Shown here: positions 9,200 to 17,702 of the stretch, piece after piece | How the letters are laid out: the number at the start of each line of letters is the position of its first letter | Position numbering within the stretch: position 1 is the first letter of the stretch | DNA from: Elusimicrobiota bacterium | GTDB taxonomy: Bacteria > Elusimicrobiota > Elusimicrobia > UBA1565 > UBA9628 | DNA length: 36,015 nt | Assembly: GCA_026388095.1 (NCBI GenBank) | Contig: JAPLKL010000041.1 | Location: 1 to 36,015 of the forward strand | Direction: 5' to 3' | The notes under the pieces: model-generated | Seen by the model: only the letters and a program-made list of their open reading frames with translations | Databases searched by the model: none | Told to the model about the DNA's origin: nothing | Program-made: the position numbers and the translations under genes

Positions 9200-12100
9200 T
9201 CAGAGCTTGTCGTCCTTGCAGGCCTTCAAGGCCGCCGGCTCATCCATGCCCCACCAGACGACCGGGCCCAGGCAGTTGTCAGCGGATTTCGTCTCATTCT
9301 CCGGGGTCCCGCCCTTCCGCTTGACGGCGTACCAAAGGCCTTTCTCCGCTTTGCCGGCGTAGCGGAACTGGCCGTCCGGGATACCTTGGTTCTTGAGCCC
9401 CCGCAGTCCGACCTTTTCGATCGGGACCGCCGGGATGGGCATGTGCAGCTTGGGGTCGCTTGCGAAAGCCAAGCCGGGGCGGCCGTTGCGCCGGACCTCC
9501 ACCGTCTTGCCCTTGTCGTCGAGGATGGCGAAGCGGTAGGCGAGATACCACCGGCTGTTGTCGCCGTTGGCGTAGAGCCGGGCCGTGTCGTCGCCCGCCT
9601 TGGCGATGACGACCACGCTCTCCGCGGGGTTGACGTCCTTCTCCTCGAGGATGCTGGCCTGGTCCTGGAACGGCACGTCCGGGACCAGAGCGAAGTCGAA
9701 GGCATGGCCCGGGCCCGCGGTGTCCGCGTGGCCGGCCGCGGAGTTGAGGTTGTCCGCGATCTTCGGCCAGAACTGGCCGAAGAGCCGGTTGCCGCCGAGG
9801 TGGATGTCGATGGTCCCCGAGTCCATGCCGCCCTGGATGGTGTAGATCTCCGTCCCCTCCCTGAGCTTCATCACGGCGTCGAGGTTCTTCTGGACGTCCT
9901 GGGCGGTCTTGCCCTTCAAGGGGAACTTGCTCAGGTCCAAGGTGGACTTGAACAGCGCCGCGTCCGAGATGTTGAACGAGGACTTGCTGATCTTGCCGAC
10001 GTTCTCGAAGGGATGGTTCTTGGCCTTGTCATCCTCGATCACCACCTTCGCGGGTCTCGCCAGGTCATAGAAAAGGGTCTCCCACGACCGCGTGATGGCG
10101 ACGACGTGGCCGTCGATGAGGTGGAGCTCGTCGGCCGTCTCGCTGAGCGGCAGCTCCGCCGACATCGGCATGGGCATGTTGCGCGCCGAGGAGAGCTCCG
10201 CAGGGAAGATCCAGACATGCCAGTAGCCCAGCGGGGGCTTGCCGGCCAGCTTAAAGGTCCAGATCTCGATCTCCTTATCCTTGAGATCCTGGTTCAAGTC
10301 CTTGCTGATAGGGTCGATCTCGTAGTTGCCCCCCCGCAAGGTGGCCTTGACGGTCTCTAAGAGGGTCCCCGGCTTGGGGCCGGTGCCGCCGGTCTGTCCG
10401 CCCGTCGCCGTGGTGGTGGAGGTGGCGGCCCCGGGGGCGGGGTCCTGGTCGCCTGGCCCATCCTTGACCTCCCAATAGCCGTTGTCCCTGTTGAACTCCA
10501 GATGGTACGGCTTGCCGTCGGCGGCAGTGCCCAGATCCCGGCCCACCTTGTACGGGATGCTCTGGTTGCCTCCGTCCGGACCGCGCTGGTTGACCTCAGC
10601 CGCCATCTCGGGAGACAGGTTCCCGCCCGAAGCCAGGCTGTCCTTGAGGTCGCTCGGGAAGAAGAGCAGCGAGCCCTTGGCCCCGCCCTGCCCCAGCACA
10701 TAGTAGGACTTGTCTCCGACCTTGGTGACGTTGCCCTCGTCGATGGCCTGCTGGGCGCGCAGCGTGAAGAGCTGCGACACCGAGGTCTGCATCTGTTTGG
10801 CATTGTCCTCGCGGCCGAAGGTGATCAACGTGTCGCCGCCGCTGGGGGTGAACTCCAGCGTGTACTTCGGCTTGCCCGCCACACGGTCGTCCAGGGCGAA
10901 GGTCGTCTTGTTGGCCCCGGCCGAGATGGAGAACTTCTGGCCGAAGGTGTCCGCCGAGTTGGTGATGTCGAAGACGCCGATCTTGTTGACCAGAGCCCCG
11001 TTCTCCTTGACCGTGTACATCTTGATGGAGATGGCGCGGGAGACCTTGTCGCCGTCCTGGTAGACGAATTCAGCGACCTTGGCGCCGCTGCGGAAGAGGC
11101 TGTTGTAGTCGAAGCCCTTGGCCGAGCCCGTGATGGGCTGGCCGCCCCCCGCGCCGGGCCCGGTCGTGGGCACGGCGATGCCCTCGGCCCGGGATTGGAT
11201 CTGGTGGGCGATCTCGCCCAGCTCCTTGAGGACCGTGGGGTTGTTGAGGATGGCGGAGCTGATCTGGACCGCGCTGGCGGCATAGGACGCCTTGCCCTTC
11301 TCGGTGCCCAGGAAGCTCTGCACCCAGATCGCCGCGTCGGTCTGGGTGCACTGGCCCACGCCATTGGCGTCGGGCGGAGTCCGGGTCCAGGGCTTCATGC
11401 TCTCGATGAACTTCGCCGTGCGCTCGGCATTCTGGTTCGTCAACGCGCCGGCCAAAGCGGTGTCGCCGGCCAGCCAGGACGGGGCCTGGTCGCCCGCGCC
11501 CATCACGAAGTAGAGCTGGGCGACGGCTACGGCCTCGTCCTGCTTGACTTTCGCCGCCACCCAGGCGGCGGGCAGCTTCTTGATCCGCTCCACGACCTCC
11601 GGATGCTTGTCCCTCAGGTCCTTGGCGATGAACCCCTGGGCGTTGCCGTCGACGATGTAATCGGCGATGCGGGCGGCCATGGACTCGCCCACCTCTTTGG
11701 GGCTCTTGATGAGCTTGCGCGTGAGGATGGTGACGGGATTGGTCTCGCTGCCGCCGGACTTCTCGTCCGGCTGGCCGGCTCCGTCGGACCGTGCGGTCTG
11801 GTTGGCGAGCTGCGTCGGGGGTTTTGGGGCGGCAGCGGCCGTGTCCTCGTCCAAGGCGGCCTGGAGCCGGCTCTTCTGGCCTTTGGCGCTCGTGGTCAGG
11901 GCGGCATGGATGCCCTTGGCATCGAGCGACTTGCCCGGGTGGGCCTTGCTGTAGCTCGCGACGGCCTCGTTCATGGCCGCGTAGACCTTCCGCGTCGCGG
12001 CCTCGCCCCCTTCCTTTATCTTCTTGTATTCGCCGGGGTTCTTGTCCTTGATCATCTGCATGACCGAGACGTAAAGGGTGGCCGGGAGCCCCGGGGGCCG

Positions 12101-12565
12101 ATTCTCGGTGACCGCGGCCGGAGCCTTCAAGTCCAGAGCCAACGGTTTGGACCCGCTCCGGTCCGCCAAGAGAGCGAGGGAATGGTTGAACACGATGACG
12201 TAGTTCAACACGTAGGGTTCGTTATCCACTCTTTCCGTCGTCTTGAACCTGTAGAGCTCGACGTTGTCCAGCGCCTTCGCGGCGCCCACCGCGTCATAGA
12301 GCTCGCAGGATTTGTTCTCGGCGAGAGCGACGACCTTGGATTTGGGGACGTAGTAGGTCTTGCCGTCGGACTTGCTGGTCACCTGCATCCAAGCGGGATT
12401 GCCGGGGACCTCGACGGGCGTCACGGTCTGCTGGGTCGAGGTGGCGGGGTCCCAATAGTAAGGCTTGCCGTTGACCATCATGCTGGCCTGGGAGAGGCTC
12501 GGCAGGAGCGCGGGGGCTGCGAGGGCCAATACGGCAAAAATGACCATGCGGGATTTGGGGTTCAT
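9200..12565 (-). CDS. large secreted protein of unknown function
   Basis: A 1121-aa protein with a clear signal peptide (MNPKSR, hydrophobic Val/Leu/Ala core, cleavage likely after SLSQA near residue 28). The mature part starts with a Tyr/Trp-rich segment (VNGKPYYWDP, then GKTYYVPKSK). It continues as mixed alpha/beta sequence and has a Pro/Thr/Gly linker near residues 705-735 (ATSTTTATGGQTGGTGP) that divides it into two large parts. No TM helix follows the signal peptide and there are few cysteines. I recognise no family. The ATG at 12565 is supported by GGAG about 6 bases upstream. The intrinsic terminator at 9152-9186 closes the unit, and the 861-aa envelope protein gene lies 115 bp upstream on the same strand, possibly co-transcribed. 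A periplasmic or surface partner of the neighbouring envelope proteins is an inference. Confidence 0.85.
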   Translation of the reverse strand: MNPKSRMVIFAVLALAAPALLPSLSQASMMVNGKPYYWDPATSTQQTVTPVEVPGNPAWMQVTSKSDGKTYYVPKSKVVALAENKSCELYDAVGAAKALDNVELYRFKTTERVDNEPYVLNYVIVFNHSLALLADRSGSKPLALDLKAPAAVTENRPPGLPATLYVSVMQMIKDKNPGEYKKIKEGGEAATRKVYAAMNEAVASYSKAHPGKSLDAKGIHAALTTSAKGQKSRLQAALDEDTAAAAPKPPTQLANQTARSDGAGQPDEKSGGSETNPVTILTRKLIKSPKEVGESMAARIADYIVDGNAQGFIAKDLRDKHPEVVERIKKLPAAWVAAKVKQDEAVAVAQLYFVMGAGDQAPSWLAGDTALAGALTNQNAERTAKFIESMKPWTRTPPDANGVGQCTQTDAAIWVQSFLGTEKGKASYAASAVQISSAILNNPTVLKELGEIAHQIQSRAEGIAVPTTGPGAGGGQPITGSAKGFDYNSLFRSGAKVAEFVYQDGDKVSRAISIKMYTVKENGALVNKIGVFDITNSADTFGQKFSISAGANKTTFALDDRVAGKPKYTLEFTPSGGDTLITFGREDNAKQMQTSVSQLFTLRAQQAIDEGNVTKVGDKSYYVLGQGGAKGSLLFFPSDLKDSLASGGNLSPEMAAEVNQRGPDGGNQSIPYKVGRDLGTAADGKPYHLEFNRDNGYWEVKDGPGDQDPAPGAATSTTTATGGQTGGTGPKPGTLLETVKATLRGGNYEIDPISKDLNQDLKDKEIEIWTFKLAGKPPLGYWHVWIFPAELSSARNMPMPMSAELPLSETADELHLIDGHVVAITRSWETLFYDLARPAKVVIEDDKAKNHPFENVGKISKSSFNISDAALFKSTLDLSKFPLKGKTAQDVQKNLDAVMKLREGTEIYTIQGGMDSGTIDIHLGGNRLFGQFWPKIADNLNSAAGHADTAGPGHAFDFALVPDVPFQDQASILEEKDVNPAESVVVIAKAGDDTARLYANGDNSRWYLAYRFAILDDKGKTVEVRRNGRPGLAFASDPKLHMPIPAVPIEKVGLRGLKNQGIPDGQFRYAGKAEKGLWYAVKRKGGTPENETKSADNCLGPVVWWGMDEPAALKACKDDKL

Positions 12566-12680
12566 GGCTTTCTCCGAAAGACTACGACTTTCTATGTTTT
12601 GAGCTGGTCCGACTATATGTTGCCTCCAATCGAGTCCTTACGGCAAGGGCCAAAGGGCCTAGGTCCGCTCACTTCGCCGC

Positions 12681-15266
12681 TCATTTGACCTTCGCGGTCG
12701 CCCCTCCTGGCACGCAGGCGTCGCTGGTGCTGCTTCCACCGCACAGGCTCTCAGTCCCGAGCCTCTGCAGGTCGGCAGTGGTCTTTTGGGATACTGCGCC
12801 ATCATAGCCCGCCGTGGCAAGGTCACGCTCGCCGTTGACGGCGGTCGCAATCTCCCCGAGTTTGGCCTTCAGGTCGGCCACCGGAGGCGTCGCCGGGATC
12901 TCCTCCAATTTGGAGGCCACATTCTCTTGCAACTTGACGAGACCGACGTTCTTATCGCCCGCCAGACCTTCGTTGCTCAGGCCTCGGCCGTAGTTCACGT
13001 ACCCTTGCAAGGTCTGGGACAGCGCCACCTCATTGCTCTTGGCAGGTTCGCCCCCGCCCTTTTTCAAGGCATCCATCTGCAGGTTGGCGGTCTTCTGCAA
13101 GCCTCCGGCGGCTTTGGAATCCTTCGGCGTGCAGTCCGGGTTGCCGCAGGCCTGCTGGAGGGCGTCAGTGATCCCTCCCTCAGCGGACTTGATGTATTTT
13201 TCAAAACAGCCCTTCGCGTCCGTGCCGCAGCCTTCCAGCTTCTTGCCGGATGCGGGCACCCCTGACAGCGCGCCCCGAGCCTCCTTGGTATCGCCCTTGG
13301 CCTTGTTCAATGCCGCGATGACCTTGTCGATCTGGTCCTGCGTCTTCTGGACCTCCGGGATCCCCGCCGCGAACTGTTTCTGGGCCTGCTTCTGGGCCTC
13401 GGTGACCTTCCCGTCGTTATCCGCGCAGCCGGCGCACAGCTCGGGGTCCTTCCAACCTGCGACCGCGGGCTTGATGGTATTAGTCAGCAGGGTGTTGGCT
13501 TCAGCGACCGTCGTAGGCTGGGGCGGAGTGGTGCCATCGAGCTTGTTGGTCACATCCTCCTTGACCTTGTTGGTCTCGCCGGTCTTGAGCGCCTCGATGT
13601 TCTTCTGGAGCAGGTTGTCGGCATCGGTGAGCTTGAGGTACCCCGCCTTCACGTAATCCTGATTGCTCTTCGTCAGCCTGCCTGCGATGTTGCCCTCCGG
13701 CACGAAATTCTCCACCGTCGCTTGGCCGCATTGCACGCTCTTGACGTTGCCGGACATCGCGTTGTTCGCGGCCATGACCGCGGCATAGGCCCGCGCCACC
13801 GGCTGGCTGACCGCTTTGTAGGTCTCGTCCTGCGCGGCGGCCATGTCGTTGCAGAGCTTGTCGTAGTTCCCCGTCATGCCGCCGGGGACCGAGGTCCTCG
13901 GCTTGGTGGGATCGGTGCCGGGGACGTTGGCATTGTTCGGCGCGACCTCCGCTTTCGGCTTGGCATCCGACGCGTCTCCTTTCTGCTTCGAGCAGGAATA
14001 GCCGCCTTGAGGGATAGGCGGACTATAAGCGTCGAAACAGATATACAAAGTGCCTTGGCTGAATTGGCAGCACGCACCGGTGACATCCTTGCCGCAGGTC
14101 TTGGTGGAGCTTGGGAAGTTCTTGCCGCCGTCGCACTGGTAATAGGAGGTGCCAGGAGCATCAGAGCCGATCTGCTTGACCGCGTCGGCGATGCCGGCGG
14201 TGAGCGCCTTGAAGGGCGTCATCACGGCCTCCTCGAGCATCTTCTGCTTGAGGTCGGGCCAGAGCATGGCTTCCTTCTCCTTGAGCTTCCAGTAGAGGTC
14301 TATGGCCTTCTGCTGGTTCTCCTTGGCGGCCAAGAACGCCAAGGACTCGCCCAAAGACTTGGAGTCCTTGTTCCCGTTGCCGCTGCCCCCCTTGTCGTCC
14401 TTGCCCGACCCGCCCTCGCCTATGCCGCCGCCGGAGCCTGTCGGCATGTTCATCCCGGCGGCCTGCTCGGCGGCGTTGACGGCCGAGCCCTGCCGGTTGA
14501 GGGCGTTGCCCGCGTTGTCCGCGGCCTTCTTCAATGCGGCCAAGGAGCTCGCGCTGCCGCCCGTCGGACTGTGGGCCCCCACTCCCGCGTAGCCCGGCAT
14601 CTTGCTCACGTAACCCAAAGAATTGCTCTGGGCGGCCGTGTTGGGCGCATGCGCGTTGATCGGCGGCGGCGCCCAGCTGGCGCCTCCACCCCCGCCCGAG
14701 CCCGCGCTCAGGCCGCGCAGGCCCGCGTTGGTCAAAGCGGGCTTGGGCACGGGCAGGCTGGCGGCCTTGGTCGCCGCCGACGCGCCCTTGGACGCCGCGT
14801 TGGCGATGGCGTCCTTCCAGTCCGTGTTCTCCTTGGCCGCAGGCGCCGCCGCCGTGGCGGTCGCCGCGGGCTGCTGAGCGGCTCCGGGGCCCATGACCAA
14901 GGCGGAAGGGTCGCGCACGTTGAGGGGCGTGATCACGTCGCCGCCGCTGCCGGCGAAGCTGCCGGGGGCCATGCCGTTGACTCCGGGCTCGAAGGGGGAA
15001 CTCCCGTCCCCGAAGCGGCCGCCCTTGTTCATGAAGTCCCAGCCCGGCTTGAAGGTGCCGTCGCCCGCGTTCTCCGGGCTCATCATGAAATGCTCGGCCA
15101 AAGGCGCCATGAACAGCACGCCCAGACCCGCCAGGATGAAGGCCAGGTCCTTCTTCTTGAACTGCTTGATGCGTTCCACGAGGGAAAGCCTCGCGGCGAG
15201 TCCCTTGATCCGGACCTGGGGTTTCTGGGAATCCTTGAGGGTGGGGATCTTCGGTTTCTGGTCCAT
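12681..15266 (-). CDS. single-anchor envelope protein, Gly/Ala-rich, with cysteine-rich domain
   Basis: An 861-aa protein. Residues 1-43 are basic and cytoplasmic and carry an IPTLK motif near residue 7, like the IPxLK motif of the paralogs at 18226, 27263 and 32819. One TM helix follows at about 43-60 (LAFILAGLGVLFMAPLAE). Residues about 60-300 are Gly/Ala/Ser/Pro-rich. Around residues 370-420 there is a cysteine-rich module (YYQCDGGKNF, TCGKDVTGACCQF, GYSCSK) that would be disulfide-bonded outside the cytoplasm. The C-terminal 400 residues are helical, with a LCAGCADNDG CxxC-type motif and another Cys-containing segment. There is no C-terminal TM cluster, unlike the paralogs. The start is backed by AGGAGAACC before the ATG, almost the same ribosome site as the gene at 32819. 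It is transcribed from the type A promoter at 15358. Function unknown. Confidence 0.85.
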   Translation of the reverse strand: MDQKPKIPTLKDSQKPQVRIKGLAARLSLVERIKQFKKKDLAFILAGLGVLFMAPLAEHFMMSPENAGDGTFKPGWDFMNKGGRFGDGSSPFEPGVNGMAPGSFAGSGGDVITPLNVRDPSALVMGPGAAQQPAATATAAAPAAKENTDWKDAIANAASKGASAATKAASLPVPKPALTNAGLRGLSAGSGGGGGASWAPPPINAHAPNTAAQSNSLGYVSKMPGYAGVGAHSPTGGSASSLAALKKAADNAGNALNRQGSAVNAAEQAAGMNMPTGSGGGIGEGGSGKDDKGGSGNGNKDSKSLGESLAFLAAKENQQKAIDLYWKLKEKEAMLWPDLKQKMLEEAVMTPFKALTAGIADAVKQIGSDAPGTSYYQCDGGKNFPSSTKTCGKDVTGACCQFSQGTLYICFDAYSPPIPQGGYSCSKQKGDASDAKPKAEVAPNNANVPGTDPTKPRTSVPGGMTGNYDKLCNDMAAAQDETYKAVSQPVARAYAAVMAANNAMSGNVKSVQCGQATVENFVPEGNIAGRLTKSNQDYVKAGYLKLTDADNLLQKNIEALKTGETNKVKEDVTNKLDGTTPPQPTTVAEANTLLTNTIKPAVAGWKDPELCAGCADNDGKVTEAQKQAQKQFAAGIPEVQKTQDQIDKVIAALNKAKGDTKEARGALSGVPASGKKLEGCGTDAKGCFEKYIKSAEGGITDALQQACGNPDCTPKDSKAAGGLQKTANLQMDALKKGGGEPAKSNEVALSQTLQGYVNYGRGLSNEGLAGDKNVGLVKLQENVASKLEEIPATPPVADLKAKLGEIATAVNGERDLATAGYDGAVSQKTTADLQRLGTESLCGGSSTSDACVPGGATAKVK

Positions 15267-15357
15267 AAAGGTTCTCCTAGGCCTGCCTTCTACATATCAA
15301 GAAAGACCCGCGAAAACGATTCTAAGATGCGCGACTCCACTCGACGGAATCGAGGAT

Positions 15358-15386
15358 AGTGTAATATGGCCCCTAGAGATTGTCAA
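15358..15386 (-). promoter_or_regulatory. type A promoter (copy 1)
   Basis: Minus strand: -35 TTGACA (15381-15386), 17-bp spacer, -10 TACACT (15358-15363). The spacer ends GGGGCCATAT and the -10 is followed by ATC. The 24 bases upstream of the -35 (A-run, TGCTTG, then TATTGACA) match the promoter at 16709. It drives the 861-aa protein after a leader of about 85 nt. The leader contains a possible CGATTC/GAATCG stem. Confidence 0.88.
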
Positions 15387-15459
15387 TAGTGCCAAGCACT
15401 TTTTACCGAATTTAAACCAAGCCCGAGGGAAAAGCGGAATAGGGCTTAAAAAGGGCCCC

Positions 15460-16686
15460 TCAGAACAGCCCTGTGAAGAAGGAGCGCGAGGGGGCGGGCG
15501 GCAGTAGCGAATCGCAGTCCGTCAGCGTGCAGCCCTCCGAGGCGGTCAACGGGCAGGCCTCGATGTGCGCGCACTGCGCCGCATTGTAGAGCCTGCAGGA
15601 GGCCGTCACCTCGGCGGCCTTCTCGTCGCAGCGGCGGCGGCTCTCCCGGGAGCCCCAACTCGGCGGGCAGCCCAAAGCCCGGAACTGCTCGATGCGCGCC
15701 TGGAGCGCCAGGGAGAGCTCCTTCTCCCGCGCCGAATAATCCGCGTCGGCCCGCCGGCAGGTCTGCAGGTCCTTCAGGACCTGGTCCGCCTCATCCGGGG
15801 CGCCGGCGCCCCGGGCCTCGGCCGGCGAGAGCTGGGACGTCCCGTCCACTTGGGGGGTGCTCAGGGATGAAGGACTGGCGGCCTTGACTTGGTTGCCGTC
15901 GTAGACCGCGCCCAGGTTGGCGGCCGCGAATTCGGTGGTGCAGCCGGTGGCAGCGGTGCAGTCCGGGGCGCGGGAGCCGCTCGCCCGGTCGCGAGCCTGG
16001 ACCAGGTCCGTGACGGACTTGGCGCGGCTGTCGAGCAGGCTGCGGTCCATGCTCGCGCGCATTTCCACGGAGAGCGCCTTGCCCTTGGCCTTGGGCAGCC
16101 GGCCGGGGCTCACGCCCCGGACCCCTCCCGCGCCCGCCGCCGGGACGTCGGAGCCGTCGAGAGCGCCGCGCAGGTCCTCGCCCGCGCGCCCCTCCGCCCC
16201 CTGGCTGCCGGCGAAGAAGCCGCGGCCGGCATAAGCCGTGGGCTGGCCCAGGTCCGCGCTGGCCGCGCGCTGGCCCTCCAGGTCCTCGTCGCTGAGCGCC
16301 ACGCCCCGGCCCGCGCGCCTGGCGTCCTCCGGGGTCAAGATGCCGCGCACGCTCTTGGCCGCTGCGCCGGGGGAGGCGACCAGGCCCAGCTCCGCGGCGT
16401 CGCCCCGGACGAACTCCACCGAGGAAGGGCCGGCCGCGGCCGGCCCGCGGCCGAAGATGGTGGCCCAGGACAGGCCTTGGTCGCGCTTGACCGCGCTGAA
16501 GGAGGCCCGCAGCCGGGACAAGGACCCGGCCGCGCCCGCCGAGCCGGTGAGGAGGTTCGAGCGCGAGACGAACACGAGCGCGAGGGATACCGCGGTGAGG
16601 CAAAGCAGGGCGACCAGGACCCGGCGGCCCCGCAGCCACATCCCCAGGATTCCCCTCTTCTTGTTGCGCTCCAGGAAATCGGACAT
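15460..16686 (-). CDS. single-anchor envelope protein with cysteine-rich C-terminus
   Basis: A 408-aa protein from ATG 16686. Residues 1-20 are basic (DFLERNKKRG, WLRGRR), followed by one TM helix (about 21-38) and a long extracytoplasmic Ala/Gly/Ser region. A segment near residues 235-290 (RSLLDSRAKS, then AAANLGAVYDGN) resembles the SLxxLR...YDGN segment of the window-end paralog. The last 90 residues hold about nine cysteines (TCRRAD, LGCPPSW, RRRCDEK, SCRLYNAAQC, EACPL, EGCTLTDC), so disulfides are expected. The frame is open upstream to 16746, but the promoter at 16709-16737 lies inside that extension, so the ATG at 16686 is the real start (leader about 16 nt). Function unknown. It is transcribed divergently from the gene at 16791. 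Confidence 0.85.
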   Translation of the reverse strand: MSDFLERNKKRGILGMWLRGRRVLVALLCLTAVSLALVFVSRSNLLTGSAGAAGSLSRLRASFSAVKRDQGLSWATIFGRGPAAAGPSSVEFVRGDAAELGLVASPGAAAKSVRGILTPEDARRAGRGVALSDEDLEGQRAASADLGQPTAYAGRGFFAGSQGAEGRAGEDLRGALDGSDVPAAGAGGVRGVSPGRLPKAKGKALSVEMRASMDRSLLDSRAKSVTDLVQARDRASGSRAPDCTAATGCTTEFAAANLGAVYDGNQVKAASPSSLSTPQVDGTSQLSPAEARGAGAPDEADQVLKDLQTCRRADADYSAREKELSLALQARIEQFRALGCPPSWGSRESRRRCDEKAAEVTASCRLYNAAQCAHIEACPLTASEGCTLTDCDSLLPPAPSRSFFTGLF

Positions 16687-16708
16687 GTTCTTTTGCCTGA
16701 TCGATGAT

Positions 16709-16737
16709 AGTGTAATATGACCCACAAAAATTGTCAA
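16709..16737 (-). promoter_or_regulatory. type A promoter (copy 2)
   Basis: Minus strand: -35 TTGACA (16732-16737), 17-bp spacer ending GGGTCATAT, -10 TACACT (16709-16714), then ATCATCGAT. It matches copy 1 at 15358 in both boxes, the spacer length, the CATAT end of the spacer and the upstream A-run/TGCTTG/TATTGACA. It drives the 408-aa protein. Its -35 lies 17 bp from the -35 of the divergent promoter at 16755. Confidence 0.9.
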
Positions 16738-16754
16738 TACCGGCAAGCATTTTT

Positions 16755-16782
16755 TTGAAACACGGCTTTTTCTTGATATAAT
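16755..16782 (+). promoter_or_regulatory. promoter giving a leaderless mRNA
   Basis: -35 TTGAAA (16755-16760), 16-bp spacer, -10 TATAAT (16777-16782), then 8 bases and the ATG at 16791. The expected start of transcription is at or one to two bases before the ATG, so no ribosome binding site would be transcribed. Confidence 0.82.
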
Positions 16783-16790
16783 CGGTCACC

Positions 16791-17663
16791 ATGGCGGACG
16801 CAGTCCAGCCGGCTCTGCCCAGCTTCGACGTCATGTTCCAGCGCGCCCTCCTGATCTATCGCGCCCGCTGGCGGACCGTGGCCTCCATAATCGCCATCGG
16901 AGCGGCCGCCACGCTGGCCGCGGCCGTGGTCGTCCCGCTCCTGCTGTTCTTGGTCCTGCTGCGGCAAGCGCCCGGCCGGTCGTGGGAAGCCTTCATCTTC
17001 TCCACGGCCTGCGCGGTCTTCCTGGCCAGCGCCGTCTTCTTGTGGGCCCAAGTCGCCCTCGGGCTCTGCCTCGTGGACCCCGAGCGCGGCCCGGGCGCCA
17101 AGGAGTGCTTCGACGCGGCCTGGGCCAGGATGGCGGGTTTCGCGTGGGTCTGCCTGCTGGTGGGGGCGGCGTGCGCGGGCGGCTTATTCCTGCTCGTGGT
17201 CCCGGGGCTGGTCCTTTCGGTGTACCTGTGCTTCGCCCCCTTCATCTACCTCAGCGAGGGAATCGGCGGCTTCGACGCCCTGCTCAAGAGCTGCCATTAC
17301 ATCCGCGGCCGGTTCTGGCCCGTCACGGGCAGGCTGACGGCGTTCTGGGTCCCGGCCGCGGCCACCGCCTTCGTCCCCTTCGCCAAGGGGCCGGCCAGGC
17401 TCGTGGTCATGCCCTTCGTCCTCATCGGCAGCGCGCTTTTGCTGGCGGAGCTGCGGCGCCTGCGCGGCCAGACGCCGTTCGCGCCTTCCCGGCGGGCGAA
17501 GCTGCTCCTGGCGCTGGCCGTCTCGGGCCTGGCCGTGCCCGTTTATCTGCTGCCGCGCGCGCTGGGCTGGGCCTCGCCCCGCGTCCTGGCCATGGAGAGC
17601 CGGCTGGCGCGCAAAGCGCTGGATTCTCTGGCGCCGCGGCGTCCCGGACGCCGGGGGCCTTGA
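16791..17663 (+). CDS. polytopic membrane protein, paralog of 19994-20812
   Basis: A 290-aa protein with about six predicted TM helices. The N-terminus is short and cytoplasmic (FDVMFQRALLIYRARWR). The central pattern is VVPGLVLSVYLCFAPFIYLSE followed by DALLKSCHYIRGR, and there is a basic loop LLAELRRLRGQTPFAP near residue 225. The pattern matches the 272-aa protein at 19994 almost segment by segment. The overall design (repeated helices, amphipathic helix after VPG, 'DALxxS...RG') recalls the YciC/DUF975-like group of integral membrane proteins; this is a resemblance and not an assignment. Transcribed divergently from the 408-aa envelope protein, apparently from a leaderless promoter. The SRPBCC protein gene follows 39 bp later. 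Role unknown; a membrane helper of the lipid locus is plausible because its paralog is part of that operon. Confidence 0.83.
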   Translation: MADAVQPALPSFDVMFQRALLIYRARWRTVASIIAIGAAATLAAAVVVPLLLFLVLLRQAPGRSWEAFIFSTACAVFLASAVFLWAQVALGLCLVDPERGPGAKECFDAAWARMAGFAWVCLLVGAACAGGLFLLVVPGLVLSVYLCFAPFIYLSEGIGGFDALLKSCHYIRGRFWPVTGRLTAFWVPAAATAFVPFAKGPARLVVMPFVLIGSALLLAELRRLRGQTPFAPSRRAKLLLALAVSGLAVPVYLLPRALGWASPRVLAMESRLARKALDSLAPRRPGRRGP

Positions 17664-17687
17664 CAGCCCCAGCGGCTGTGTTATACC
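17660..17687 (+). promoter_or_regulatory. promoter overlapping the upstream stop codon
   Basis: -35 TTGACA at 17660-17665 (its TGA is the stop codon of the preceding gene), 16-bp spacer, -10 TATACC at 17682-17687. Transcription would begin near 17694, leaving a leader of about 9 nt that includes GGAAG before the ATG at 17703. Confidence 0.6.
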
Positions 17688-17702
17688 TTGCTGGAAGACC
17701 AA

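Noticed and set aside
12640-12680. Terminator downstream of the 861-aa protein gene.
   Set aside because: The GGGCC/GGGCC copies are direct repeats, not a clean stem, and no T-tract follows, so read-through into the 1121-aa gene remains possible.
13722-15359. A 545-codon plus-strand frame opposite the 861-aa envelope protein.
   Set aside because: Arg/Gly/Val-rich shadow composition; the opposite strand has a promoter, ribosome site, TM anchor and Cys-rich module.
16687-16746. N-terminal extension of the 408-aa protein to an ATG at 16746.
   Set aside because: The type A promoter (16709-16737) lies inside the extension, so those codons are not transcribed.
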